Of a DNA stretch of 64,000 nt, positions 52,501 to 64,000 are shown piece after piece. The notes under the pieces are model-generated. The model was not told the DNA's origin, made no database searches, and saw nothing but the letters and a program-made list of their open reading frames with translations. Source of the stretch: Balanoglossus misakiensis (lineage: Eukaryota > Hemichordata); assembly GCA_040954595.2 (NCBI GenBank), contig CM082577.2, forward strand, positions 2,480,001-2,544,000, in the 5' to 3' direction. The stretch's first letter is position 1; every line of letters starts with the position of its first letter. Position numbers and translations under genes: made by a program.

Positions 52501-55500
52501 TTTCAGAATTTTTAGTTCAAATAATATTTCAAGCATCGCAGCTAATTCCTTCCAAGCTTTTCCAAATCTTGAATTCCTGTAAGTATATTTTCCTGCACTT
52601 TTATCAATTTATATGATGTATGTGTAAAAGTAAATGTCAGTTTGGAACTATAGCAGGTTGCAGCAGCTTCTGCTAGTTTCTTGTATTTCCTGTGTTTTAT
52701 TTGTCATTTTGTGGTCACAAATACTGAAATAGCACCTGAGAGTTGCGTGGGTGAAGATTCATTTCGATACCAACTATCACGGCACGGCTAGTTTGGCGTG
52801 AACCCTGTCAAAAGACCTACTTACAAACCCAGTGACTGAAAAAAAAAGTGCAGGAAAAAGAACATCAACTGTTATTGCCGGTGGCCTCCAGTCACTGTTG
52901 GGTGTGGTCTTTTGGGAGGGGGCTGCTGAATTTGGTCATGGTTATTGAACCAGACAGCGATGAATGGAACCAGGAATTTTGCCGGGGTTGGATTGACTGC
53001 GCTTCTTACACATGATTTATTCTGTTGTCCACGTTTGACAATCTTCTGAAATTTGTTGGTTCTTGACAGTCTATAAGAGAGAGGTTTCAATCTCTCCAGA
53101 ATGAGAAGAAAATAACGCTAACGGAAAGACTGAGAACTTTAAACTGATATAGTCACTGTATTCAGACATTCGAGTTTCATTATTGGTGTTCGTGTGGCAA
53201 TTTTATGCAAAATAATTAGTCACGGTGTTGGTATGTTCAAAAAATGTTGTTGGCAAAGTATGTTTATAGTCACTGAGACAGGATGTGTGACTAAGAGTTC
53301 GAAAAACTGGAAACTTTGATATTCCAATAAAAAAGTGATTTGACCCTTTTATCCTTTGTTGTTTGTTCAGTGATTCTATTTGATTGAATGATTTGACATG
53401 TGTATTTTTTTCTCTTTGATTTTTCTGTTCCCTGCAGAACGCTTGAAAGTAATCAGCTGACCAGCCTACCAGCAGAATGTTTAGACACACTGACGAAACT
53501 CCAGATTCTGTAAGTATCTGCTGTCCATGTGCTGGCTATCTGCCCATCCGCAGCCCATCCGCAGTCCCCAGATGATAGCTAAATATTTAGAAACAACGAT
53601 AATGACCCATTACCCCTAACCTTGCATTGTGAATTTCACCATTCTGTCACCAACCAAGTTTATTTTGTTTACTGTGTAGGGTGTTAGGTCAGTTTATGTT
53701 TCAACTGTTGAAATCAATGAAAACAGAGATATTTTGTGTAACCTATGACAGCTGGGTTCAGCAAATGAAAGCAATAAAGACAATAGGGAGAAACCAGGGT
53801 GAAAGGTATCGCACATGGACGCCTTTTGATGGGAAATGACCATAGCAATAAACCTGCTGCTACATAATTGTTTTCCATTTGACGTATTCCATTGTGTTGG
53901 TAACAGTGATGCATGTAGCAATTATGGTTAATCCTGGGTCAGCTGTACTACATGGTCTGGGAGACTAATGAGGTTATTCGACTTGACCTTGTGAAGATGC
54001 CAAGGTCACACACTGTCTGCAAAAAATTATATTTGAGTTAGAAACGCAGTTGGTCTGTCTAAAGTGTAAGCCCAGATAATCATGATTTCCACAGCTGTAC
54101 ATGACATACATATCACCAGGAAGAGTATACACACTGACTGAATTACTCTGTTGAAATCTGTGCACGAACATAAAAGTTCTGCACTGGTACGTATTTGGAC
54201 CTACATCGTCGGAAAAACAACTCAAAGAGCTGGGTTTATCTCATCCTGTCATGAAATGTCTGTGCTGCTAGTCGTTGCTTGGCTGCAAAATGAGGTCAAC
54301 AATTATAAATCTTGAGACAATTACAAATTTATGTTCAGAATGATCATAGTTGTGGATTATGGTGACCCTGTGTCCACATATCGGCCAATCAATACTTCAG
54401 TGGGTCAGATAAGCTGTATTGTCGATGATATATTTTATTGGTTTTTGACTGCGTAAAATATTGTGGCAGCCATACTCCCCCATGTCAACTCCAAAATAGA
54501 CTTTGGAATGTCTATCCATATAAATGTGCTTCGCAGCCCCCCCAATCGTAACCTCCACTCCAAAGGATTAAGAAAACAACTACTGCAATGAATACAGTCA
54601 TAATATTCAAACAAATCTGGTGCAATTCTCGTAACCAGTATCCAAACATAGATGTTTTTTTCCTCACAGAACTCCGACCGTCAGATTCTGTGAAATCTGA
54701 GTTGCCGAGCCTACATGTTGGTTAAAATTCACATTTGTTCTTAGAAATGCTCTCGTACAAAGAATACAATCGTTGGGTTGCTAGGGTAGACATCCAGTCT
54801 GAATGTCTACAATCGAAAGACAGTACTTAGGTGCTAACAGATTACAGGGAACAGCCCTCAAAGAATTAGAAGTCTCTTCTGTCCAGACTGTCGCCAGATT
54901 CTATCCACCCGTTAGCCTAGGGCTCAAACTGTAATGTTCAAATAGCTGTGTTACCAGAGACTGAGAGAGTTTCAACTCCAGCTGTACTTGGGTATACAAC
55001 TGCACAGAGTGACCTAAGTTTGTGGGTCATCGCAGTGGGTCTTCCATCATCGAATCTTCACAAACTTCAATTGGGTCGATTGGAGCCTACTGTAATTTAG
55101 GAAGAGAAAGCTCTGTCAGGGTATCATTTGGTCAGCGATTGATGTTGATCGACCTTCATTAAAAGCCCATATTCTGAAATCCAAACATCCAAATGTTAAC
55201 TGGTAATTGTTTGGTATCAGAGGACTGGGATATTCAAGGTTCAAATTCTGTATAATTGTTTGAATTCTGATACTGATAGTAAACTTTTTTGAAACACAGT
55301 TGACCTCCTCTTCAACCCCTGGTGGAAGGGTTGTGTAAAAACTTGTGGTAGGGAAAGGAAATTTATGCACTGTCAGCAAGCATAGGTGAAGTACATGTAC
55401 TTGCAAATTTGTCGAAAACATTTGAAGTAGCACACATGCACAGAGACTGATAGAAAATTTCCAAATCTAAACATGGAGACAAGTTTTTGGTGGCACCGAC

Positions 55501-58500
55501 TTGATGTTTATGCCTACAAATCTAGACTTTGAGGTCGTGTTTAGTGAAAAGTGTCAAACAAGGTTTGACAGCATGCAGAAACGATGTCATCAAACATCCA
55601 TGGTGACGATCTTGAAGTTCAAGATGTACCGAATAACACCATCAAGCATCTTTAGATTTTGTTTGGACCTTGTTTAAATTTTTTGAATAAATACACTGTA
55701 CTAAAGTTCTATGTCAACTATGCCATTAATGTTGAAAATGTAATTTTGTTTTGCTTTGCGATATTCAGTTTTGTGGGTCACACTTTTAGTAAAGTAGTGG
55801 GACTGTCACTCAGAATTACAAGTAGTTTTCTCTCCTACAATACCACAGCTCAACAGAGCCGAGGCATTACTGGAGAAAAATATAGTTCCAACCTGTCTAT
55901 TTGGGTTGGAAAACTTAGTTCGGATCTGTGCTGTAGGTACAGAATAAACCGGCGAAGTTTGACCCTTGACAGACCTCAGAGAATGTTGCTGTGGGACCTT
56001 CTGTCATTCGGAAGCGGCTAAAGAAATACTCGGAAAAACAATACTCCATAATCCTCTCATATATCCCATGATGCCATGCTTCTCTCAGAGTACACAATTG
56101 TCTTGCTAGTACTGAGAGATTTCTTTAGAATTGCTTGGCGTTTCTTGTGGGTGTCCCAAAAGGGATAAAAAACAACAACAGGTTTTCTGCTCCATGGTGT
56201 GCACACTGCAATGGCAACTACAATAGAGTGAAATAGAGAGAAAATTTGCTCATCGTTAACTGTGAGAATTACACTCAGTAGAAACACACTTTCCTTTCTG
56301 TCTTGTTTCTAAAGTGTCACATCGGACCATAGTGGGGTCCATTCTAAAGAAATGTATACACACGAGAAATATCTCATGCAAAGATATAGGAGAGTGATGA
56401 GCCTGTTTATCAGTTCTCTGTCCCCCGATTCTGATGGGTTCACCGATTGAAAGGGACGGATTATTTAGGGTCACTACAAGCTGCCATGAAGGCCTTTGCC
56501 GCGTCAAAAGCATTCAGCGATTCTAAAGAGACACTGACTCACTCGGTGTATAGTTCTATTGAAAGTGGCAGGACAAAAAAACCTGAGAAAAGTCATCCCG
56601 ACTTTTTTTTTCTTGCAAAAGTCAGTGTCCCGGTTTCACCCAACTGGCTGTGAATAGGTACTGCAGGTATACATGAAGGGAAACTGACCAGGACGGGTGC
56701 ACAGACAGAATAGAACAGTGCTGGGAGTTTTATGCATTAGGAGTCCTGTTTTTATATGTCTGCTTTATGTTTTCCGTGTTGGTACCGTGCAACATGTGTA
56801 TAAACTCCTCCGGTCAACAACCCCCTTCTCCAAATAATTGAAGCCCCTTCCTATCAGGCTACTAACCATATGGGCAATGCAGCTGTTGTCCATCAGCCAC
56901 AGATGTTTTTGTTCACTGATGTGATTCTGATTTGCAGCTTTACCCCCTTTTCTGGCCAAATGACATCAGAGGCTGTGACTTTGGATTTCACCCGTACATG
57001 CATTTTCCATGATTTCGGCATTTTGTGTAGTTTTCTGTCCACTGTGATTACAGACATGATACTATCGCCCGGGTTTGTCAGATGTTTTTAAAAAACTGAA
57101 TAAATCACTGACCCTTCCCCCACCCCTCCCCTGACACTTTGAGCCCTGAAGAGGAACTAAAACTTGACTCAAGTTTAACTTTACCACCAATCCAAATCAG
57201 GTGGTACATGTATGTTTGGTTATTCTGTTCAGCCATAACTGTTAGTGATATCCTTAGTAACTGGGTTTATCTAGTCTTGATAAAATATTCAGTACATAAT
57301 ACAATAATCGATAGCCATTATCATCCACCAGTCATGTCTGTATTATAAACATTTTACTGATGTGTGTGTTGCATGGATTTGCCATGTGGTTAGCCTGTAC
57401 TTAACTTCTTTTCTCTACAAGACATGTCTTCTTCAATTTATAGCTCGTGTCATGGTGCATCGGAAAAGCCAACATAATTCATATCTGTCATGACCGTCTA
57501 TATATCACTTTCTCTCTTCTCCTTCACAGGGATTTGAGCAACAATTTACTAACTTCTTTAGATGTAAATATTTTTCAAGAACTGACGTCCTTGGAGGAAA
57601 TGTAAGTACATGGGAATATGACCTTTAAAAAAATCAGGTTACCGTCCGAGGGGTCACCTTGTCTGGTTTCTATTAAAACTGGATCCACTACATCAATGTC
57701 AAGGTTGAAGTAATTGTTGATGACACGGCCATATGAGGTTCATTGCCCAGGCATGAAAATCGGCTCTCGTTGAAAACTGGGTCAGTGAAGTCCTACAAAA
57801 GACTCGTCCCTATTTTTCGGTGTTTAGGTCCAGTGTAGGAATAGACCGAGGTTTTATGGGTGGCACTGGGGTCATGGTCTCACGCGTTTTGGGTCATACT
57901 GAAATGTTCTCATTGATGAAGTAGGAAAAATTGATTCAAGTACAGTGAGATTTATGTGCTGAGTCAGTAACTGCAAAGATTGGACTTTTTAGCTGTAATA
58001 AATTTGACATGCTGTACAGGTCATGGAGCACTCCTTTGTGACCGTGAGTGGTCAACTTTTTACCCACAGTGCAACACCAGTACTTTCGTCTCACAAGAGT
58101 TTTGTGTGCTGTGCACCAGAAAGGAAAAGATATTTAAGTTAAAAAAAAAGTGGGTGAAAAGGCGCCAGAGATAGGAAACTATATAGCTTTATGAAAGCAT
58201 TTATAGTTATCATCAAAAGTACACTGCCAGAATTGTTTTGAGAACTCGGTCAACAGTTCGTAGATTAATAGTAACAAAAATGTCTTGGTCATCTGCTTGT
58301 TGTCAAGGGAACAGGTGCTGTGTAGTAGGCGGAGGATGGAGTGTTTGTCAGTCCAGTTTTTGCTCACTTTATCCTTAAAAAAATATGTATTTTTTCAGTA
58401 GCAGCTATTGGAAGTGATTAGAACACTATTTGTGGTGAATTTCCACTTTTTTTTCTGTAGATAAACACCCCTTGAATATACGTTGGTCTGTCCCTTAATG

Positions 58501-61500
58501 TGCCATCTTTGTGGGTGCATGACTGAAGGTTTAATTGTTTGTATGTCATCACTTGATGATAAAAACAAAAGTATCGTTTCCAAACACCATGCAAGAATGC
58601 TTTCTGGTTCATTGAACATGCTTCACAGTTCATGCAGTGTCTTGTGTGCACGTAAAGGTTTGTAATGGTGAGAGGGGGTGGGCAGAGAGAGGGGGAGGAG
58701 GGAGGGGGGGGGGAAGAGTGGGAGAGAGGGGAAAGAGATGGATAGGGGAGACAGATTATTGTGGGTTGTGGATTGGAGTAGGGAAAAAGACAATGCAATG
58801 CAGAGTGTTTTCATGTGTCATACTAATCATTCTTGAGAAAAAGATGGCTGAACAAATTCTGACAAAATTTCTAAAAGACCTTTGTAGACTTGAAAAAATG
58901 TGTAGCTCTCTGTGAAAGGAATCGTTTCCACAAAAAGTACTCAAAGATGAGTAAAACTGCTGTTGTTCTCGTGTTTTTCTGCTGTACAGATACCTCCAGG
59001 GTAATTTGCTTAGTCATTTAGCAGATGGTTTATTTGCTGGTCGGACTTCCATCAATAAACTGTAAGTGACTTTAGTTTCATCTACTTGTGACCTTTAACC
59101 TGTCCTATCAACACTCCCTGATTTAATGTATCTGTGCACGTCTGCCATTGCAGCTAGCCAGCGTTCATGGTTTGTTTCAGAGTGTGGTTAATTGTCTTCT
59201 AATTAAAAGCCAAAAATATTAGGCTTTTCTCTCTCTCACCTTGAATAATCTGTATGTAATAGGTTACAAGACCTTTTGGTAAGGCCTTGAGTAGACAAAA
59301 ATTATTGAATTTGCAGTTCTGAAAAAAACACAATAAATTTAAAGAAACATAATACAGTCTAACATTTTATTGTTTTCTTCTTTCACAGAAATTTGAATGG
59401 CAATGAGATTTCTTTTCTTCAAGATAATATATTTACAGGCCTAGACAATCTAGAGATATTGTAAGTTCATTTTTAGTACTTTTTCATACTGATTCACAGA
59501 ACCCATTTTCTGTTAATTTCAGTTGCTTGTGATCTGATCTTGCATGGTGGGATCTTGTCTTTATGGTTTCATATTCTTTTTCATTTCATATTCTGCGATC
59601 TCTATTCTTGATACTACACGAGTAAACATTTTTGCAGCCTGCATGACTGAGAACTGATGTTGTTTTTATCTGATTTTTTTTACAGAGACCTCAGTGGCAA
59701 TCAACTCACAACACTTTCTGAAAACACCTTCACCAGTTTGCCCCAGTTGAATAATGTGTAAGTAAATGTCTAAAGACAGAAGAATTCCATTCAACTTTAA
59801 GACGTCCCCCTCCCATCAGAGGTCTGTTCACTGATTTGAATAGGTTCCCTTTAATACTTTGAAATTTGGGTTTTGAGTAAATTTTAAATTGATCTATCTG
59901 TAGTGGACTGATGAAAAAAAATTCATTTGAATTTTCACAGATCCTTAGGAAATAATCTGTATCTTTGTGACTGTAATCTGCTTGGCTTAAAACACTGGAT
60001 CAGTGGCTTTTCTGGATCTATCGATGCAGCTGACATCACTTGTGATGAACCCTACTACTACAATGGACAGCAAGTTGTGCAACTCACAGACCAAGACTTT
60101 GTCTGTTGTAAGTTTAGCCTTTCTGGGGAAGTGCGCCCTTTATGGCATATCTTGTATCATGACCTGTTTTTGTTTTTTTGAAACTTTGATGACAGTTTCA
60201 TCAGTATGCTGACTGTTGATGTAGTTACATGCAGCAAGCATTAAACATGTATTGTGGGAATGTAAACTAGCTGACTGCTGTACACATGTATATCATATTG
60301 TTTTAAATGTGTTAAGTCGTAAAATCTTCAAAAATTCTTGCAAATGCATACATCATTTTTGGGTAGTTTATTAAAAGCTTATCATACTGTTCGAATATTG
60401 AGTTGGCAGATACCAAATTTGCAGGTAAATAACACTTTTTCTATATAAATACTACATTTGTATCAACAAAACTTTTTTGCGCTTTTATTCTCAGTTTCCG
60501 GTTATGTTTACTGCGAGAAGACAGGGAACAGCAGCATTGTTATATTCTATGATTATCAGAATAACACTGTGAATTTTACACAAAATGTGTGCAATGAGAA
60601 CTGCTTTTATCTGGGCTACCCTTATGCAGCAGTCAACGACAAATTAAATTGTTTGTGTGGCCACGTGCAAGCGGACCACTCCAGCCCTACATGTGGAAGC
60701 TCATGTTCCGACCCCACTCTATCCGTGGATTGCCAGCGTTACGTGCTGCAGGACGGCTTTGCTGCAGACGCCGGTATTGCGTTCGTGAACGTCGTCAGCA
60801 GCTACGATTACCAGTCCCCCGTGTCTCTGACTGTCAGCACTGCGGCACCCGTTGAAGCGTACCAGTGGGACTTCGGTGACGGTTCGCCGTTACGGAACAC
60901 GTCGGAGAGGTCGGCCGATCACAAATACGCACTCCCGGGCGTCTATACAGTACTAGTGACGGTGTTTCTTCGTGAGATCAGCGACAGCTTGAGCCAGGCT
61001 GTAGTTGTTGGAAGTCGGATACTTGGAAGTCAAAGTGGGATTGTCCTGGTTTGTCCGGCGAACGCTGCCACCCACACACAAGTCAACGTCTATCTGCAAC
61101 TGATCCAGGGAACGGACATCAACATCAACTGGCTCGACCCCCAAAATGCCAATAACACCAGTAAGCAGAATTCTAATCCTAAAAAACAATACATTTTGAC
61201 CAAACCATGGTGATTGTAAGGGTTAACGTTCAAAAACAGAAATTCATCACTTATTTTTTTCTTTCCTGGTGATTCTACTGTTTTTTGTTTTCTCGCCAGT
61301 TTTTTCAGAACACGTTGGTGATGTAGAAATGTCCAAGACTGGCATGTGTGCCTTTGACCATTATCCTTTCCAAGAATTGGTTGAGTCGTTACCCAGTTCT
61401 GCAACACCCAATCAGACCGTGGTTGCAGTGTCCCCGGGAATGTTCTTTGAGCACACTGGCTTGTTGGTTGGCTGGGAATTCATCAGTACGGGAAATTTGG

Positions 61501-64000
61501 ACAACGAGGAGCTACATCTGCAGGTGTACACCCCGGTCTGCCCGTCTGGACAAATTCTCATTCCTCCAGGTAGGATTGATATTTCATCAACTTTAGCGGC
61601 ATTTTTCCCTCTGAAGTGTTTGGTGAAAGCTCTGACCCATCTCTTGGAGCAGTCGCTTGGTATCACACTGCAGTCAGATGAAATGAAAGTGTCAATGGAT
61701 ACACTTATATAGCTGATGTACATGTACAATGCTATTGTTATGTTTTAATGTACTTAATACTAGTTTATGCGTATCTTTCAATTACACATTGGTTTCAGTG
61801 TGCCCACTAACAAACATAATTTATAAAAGCTTTGAGTCAGTTTGAGGATTTGTAAAAACTTCTCTGAGTCAGCCCTATACATTTGCATTTCGTGGATAAT
61901 TTTCTTGATCCACCAGTGAGTTGTTGAGTCCGTGGCACGTCATATGGGCGTAGAGGGCACACTGATTGGTTGGCTCCTCCCGTATATGCTTTGGAACCCT
62001 TGTTGCAGTTGGACTGATTCTGTTTCTCCGCAACTCAACCCAACTTGTTTGTTTCAGGTTGCCTTGAGTCCTGCTCCCCGTTTGCTGTGTGTGTGGACCC
62101 GGCCAACAATCCTAACTGTTCATCGTACGACGTTACACTATGTCAGACGTTGCCACCGAGATTCTACAACGGCGTTCAACCGACGTACGATCTGAAATTC
62201 GACGTGGTTGGATACGTCACGGCGACAGAGCCGAGTCATTTCACGCTGACACTCAGTGTGCCTTTAGAAATCTCAGAGAATGATGTCCTGGGTATGCAGT
62301 ATCAGAACAAACCTGTGTACTGCCCCGACACAGATGAGACGCGCTACAGTGTTTTGACTCGGACAGAGGCCACGTGGCTGTCAGTCGGAGATTCGCTCAC
62401 GAGCTTCAGCAGCTGGGTGGATAATAAAGACTGTTACCTTCACGCTATTTACGCCAAGCCATTGGATTATTTCCCAGTTAATCCCGAGTTTTCAACTCCA
62501 AATCTGTCTCCGGGTACCTTCATTTTCAGAGCAGAGGTCAGCAACCAGCACACAACTTTGCAGCAAGAATGCGAAATCCAATTCCAAAACAAGATCAGAG
62601 GGTTGACCTTCATTCATCCAGCGTTTCATCCGGAGAAAGTGTCTCAGTTATCGGTGGGCACCTACTACACGACTGCGGACACGACTATCCTCTTCGCAGT
62701 GGTCATCACGACGGGCACGGATCCGTCGTCGGAGTGGACGTTTGTCGGGCCGTCTCTGAGCGAGGAGGTGTCGCAGGTAGACTTTGCCAGTTCGTGTCCC
62801 GCCGAGCTGATTAACACAGTGCCAGAGTGCGATCCAGTAACCATGCCGTCCACACCCTCCTATGCATTCTACAATAAAACTTACAACCAAACAGGCGACT
62901 ACTATGTGAAGGTCGCCGTTCAAAATCTTATAAACACAAGGTATGTCGCCCTGGATATTGGTGTGCAGGATTACATCGAAGGCTTGACTGTCGCGAGAGC
63001 CCCCGCCCTGGCCCTTGCCGGCTACGAACAAGTCTTCACAGCGAACACAACCAAAGGCACATCGGTAACGTACAGCTGGAGTGCGGACAGTTGGCAGAGT
63101 GTGATAGCCATGGACGAGAATCCGCAACTCCGCCACACTTTCTGGGAACCGGGTAACTACACTGTTCTTGTCAATGCTTCCAACGGGCTGAACACAGAAG
63201 TCACCTCGTTGGAGATTTTCCTCCAGGGCATGGCCCCATTAGCAAATCTTTCATTTTTACCAGCGGCTACTCTCACGAGTAGCAGGACTGAAGTTCAGTT
63301 TCAAGTTCAATTTCAAGGAGACCAGTACTATAATGTGACCGTCAGCTGGAACTTTGGCGACGGTTCGTCAGTTTTTGAAGAAGTTTTAACTCCGTCCACT
63401 GGGCCAACCACAGCGTCAGCCTCTCATGTGTTCAACTCTCCCGGGAATTTCTCGTTGAATGTTACAGTCTTCAATAGGTACGACAGCATATCTACACACA
63501 TTGCAGTCGAAGTTGTTGATGCAATAACCGCAGTCGACATCAGCTCGCCAGCTGTGGTGGCCACTGACAATCGGGTCAACTTTGAAGGAATTCTGTCGGG
63601 TAGCAACTCTACTGCACTGTACAACTGGACAGTCGTAGGAGTCAACACGACTGCTTATCACAATGTCGAACACTGGCAACCGGTGTTGTGGTACACATTT
63701 ACAGAGGTCGGCACGTACCTTGTAACTTTGGAAGTTAGTAATCCTGTCAGCAACGCACAGACTTCAAAGACGGTCAAAGTTGAAGAGCCCATCACTGGCC
63801 TGAGTGTAAGTTACAGCACAGGTCCCTATCAGGTCGAAGCTGTGGTTGAAGTCACGGCTACTGTTGACTCCGGCTCGGACATTGTCTACACGTTTGACAC
63901 GGGAACTGAGGACGTGTTTGTGATGAACAGTGGGAAATTCTACTATGTTTATCTAGACACAGGCGATTTCCCGTTTCTCGTTCAAGTCAATAACAGCGTC
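37587..64000 (+). CDS. PKD1: Polycystin-1 (PKD1) homologue, N-terminal ectodomain, 3'-incomplete
   Basis: This is a giant multi-domain membrane receptor of cilia and cell contacts that pairs with TRPP channels. The coding exons are 37587–37855, 52507–52578, 53438–53509, 57530–57601, 58990–59061, 59389–59460, 59686–59757, 59941–60107, 60495–61160, 61300–61569 and 62058 to beyond 64000, all in phase, giving 1,249 residues so far. In order: signal peptide (hydrophobic core WCVILVLAVLAGFA; M15 may be the true start); Cys-rich LRRNT; six 24-residue LRRs (about 90–233); LRRCT with CDCNLLGLKHW; WSC domain (about 290–375); PKD domain with WDFGDGS at W414; an unassigned segment; and a long exon with PKD-type repeats including WNFGDGS at W1032. 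N-glycosylation sequons are frequent. A REJ/GAIN/PLAT/transmembrane part is expected off-window. PKD1-like paralogues are possible, but LRR–WSC–PKD order favours PKD1. Confidence 0.9.
41684..41719 (+). repeat. (GT)n/(GC)n alternating purine-pyrimidine tract
   Basis: A 36 bp perfectly alternating tract of TG and CG steps, a potential Z-DNA-forming sequence in PKD1 intron 1. Confidence 0.85.
42637..42650. promoter_or_regulatory. Candidate RFX X-box in PKD1 intron 1
   Basis: GTTGCCATGGCAAT matches the X-box consensus with one deviation, at the last base. Function is inferred from the motif and from the ciliary role of PKD1. Confidence 0.4.
43289..43378 (+). repeat. Perfect 2 × 45 bp direct tandem duplication
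   Basis: Units 43289–43333 and 43334–43378 are identical by inspection; each begins ATGAATGAAATTGATTTTTG. The absence of differences implies a very recent duplication or an assembly artefact. Confidence 0.95.
47690..47887. mobile_element. Foldback element of about 200 bp with long imperfect arms
   Basis: The left end, AGGGAGTGTGCAGAAAATAC, pairs with the right end, whose reverse complement begins AGGGAGTGTTCAGAAAACAC. Pairing continues through CTTC-AGGGGGTGG and the GGAGGATTT block. The interior has a C11 run (47828–47838). There is no coding capacity. It is probably a MITE, or alternatively a hairpin from a local inverted duplication. Confidence 0.7.
48293..48481 (+). mobile_element. MITE-like element, family A, copy 2
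   Basis: The 189 bp element has perfect 20 bp terminal inverted repeats (TTAAAGGTATACGGTCACCT). It aligns along its length with the copy at 25495–25679 in the same orientation. It lies in PKD1 intron 1. TTAA is present at both ends. Confidence 0.85.
48796..48855 (+). repeat. Short imperfect tandem repeat
   Basis: CATTAAAGGGAC followed by ATAGCTGCA is repeated once after about 32 bp with small changes. Confidence 0.6.
52052..52065. promoter_or_regulatory. Candidate RFX X-box near PKD1 exon 2
   Basis: ATTGCCGTGGCAAC has both half-sites and a two-base spacer, about 440 bp upstream of the first LRR exon. It could serve an internal promoter or enhancer, or be chance. Confidence 0.35.
53510..58989 (+). 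other. PKD1 introns 3 and 4
   Basis: The introns at 53510–57529 and 57602–58989 contain no supported gene. The only notable structure is the purine-rich tract at 58664–58760. Confidence 0.5.
58664..58760 (+). repeat. Polypurine G/A-rich tract
   Basis: Nearly 100 bp of almost only G and A on the plus strand, including a G10 run at 58704–58713. It could form triplex or quadruplex DNA. Confidence 0.8.
60108..60494 (+). other. PKD1 intron 8
   Basis: A 387 bp AT-rich intron separating the LRRCT exon from the WSC/PKD exon. Nothing else is visible in it. Confidence 0.6.

Larger units (their letters stand above)
37856..52506 (+). other. PKD1 intron 1 (14.7 kb)
   Basis: The intron is bounded by CT|GTAAGT and TTTTCAG|A. 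The first 0.5 kb keeps the CpG-rich character of the upstream DNA; from about 38400 CpG becomes rare. It holds poly-G runs (38547–38569, 39845–39856), a GT/GC repeat, a 45 bp tandem duplication, a foldback element, the second family A element and X-box-like motifs. No nested gene could be supported on either strand. Confidence 0.6.

Noticed and set aside
55659-56021. 120-codon open frame inside PKD1 intron 3
   Set aside because: No similarity to any family I know; its length is within chance for AT-rich intron.
62648-63136. 162-codon minus-strand open frame opposite the large PKD1 exon
   Set aside because: It is an antisense shadow of a long, GC-richer coding exon; the plus-strand frame carries the PKD repeats.

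Overview
This is animal nuclear DNA. Genes are split by GT–AG introns with clear consensus sites, intergenic DNA is AT-rich, and microsatellites, poly-G tracts and small inverted-repeat (MITE-like) elements are common. Intron sizes, a full-length polycystin-1-type gene and the many TACATGTA palindromes suggest a marine invertebrate, perhaps a non-vertebrate deuterostome (hemichordate, echinoderm or cephalochordate). The phylum is a guess. No bacterial, viral or CRISPR features were seen. Six genes could be assembled exon by exon in a consistent reading phase, and a seventh is a weak partial.

Layout. 1–801 (−): the 5' end of an unrecognised gene, divergent from WIPI2. 2086–10631 (+): WIPI2, the autophagy PI3P effector, 10 coding exons. 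13460–16369 (−): LUC7L3, a U1 snRNP-associated splicing factor, 8 coding exons, convergent with WIPI2. 16790–18640 (+): ANKRD40, 4 exons, head-to-head with LUC7L3 across 420 bp. 21051–23474 (−): RSL1D1, a nucleolar L1-domain protein, 7 exons, convergent with ANKRD40. 23554–24416 (+): NDUFA6, a complex I LYR subunit, 3 exons, head-to-head with RSL1D1 across only 79 bp. 24417–37586: 13 kb without a recognisable gene, CpG-rich, with a cluster of perfect TGACGTCA palindromes. 37587 to beyond 64000 (+): a polycystin-1 (PKD1) homologue with signal peptide, LRRNT, six LRR exons of exactly 72 nt, LRRCT, WSC and PKD domains; it is open at the window edge.

The genes do not form one pathway. WIPI2, LUC7L3, ANKRD40, RSL1D1 and NDUFA6 are a compact block of housekeeping genes arranged as divergent and convergent pairs that probably share promoters. 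PKD1 is a long, probably more regulated gene, with a 14.7 kb first intron and candidate RFX X-box motifs in it.

No clearly new protein system was found. The items most worth a second look are the six-site CRE cluster upstream of PKD1, the X-box-like motifs in the PKD1 and WIPI2 introns, the LUC7L3–ANKRD40 pairing, a TIR element family (2 copies), a GC–AG intron in LUC7L3, the PKD1 domain order without a visible C-type lectin domain, and the TACATGTA excess.
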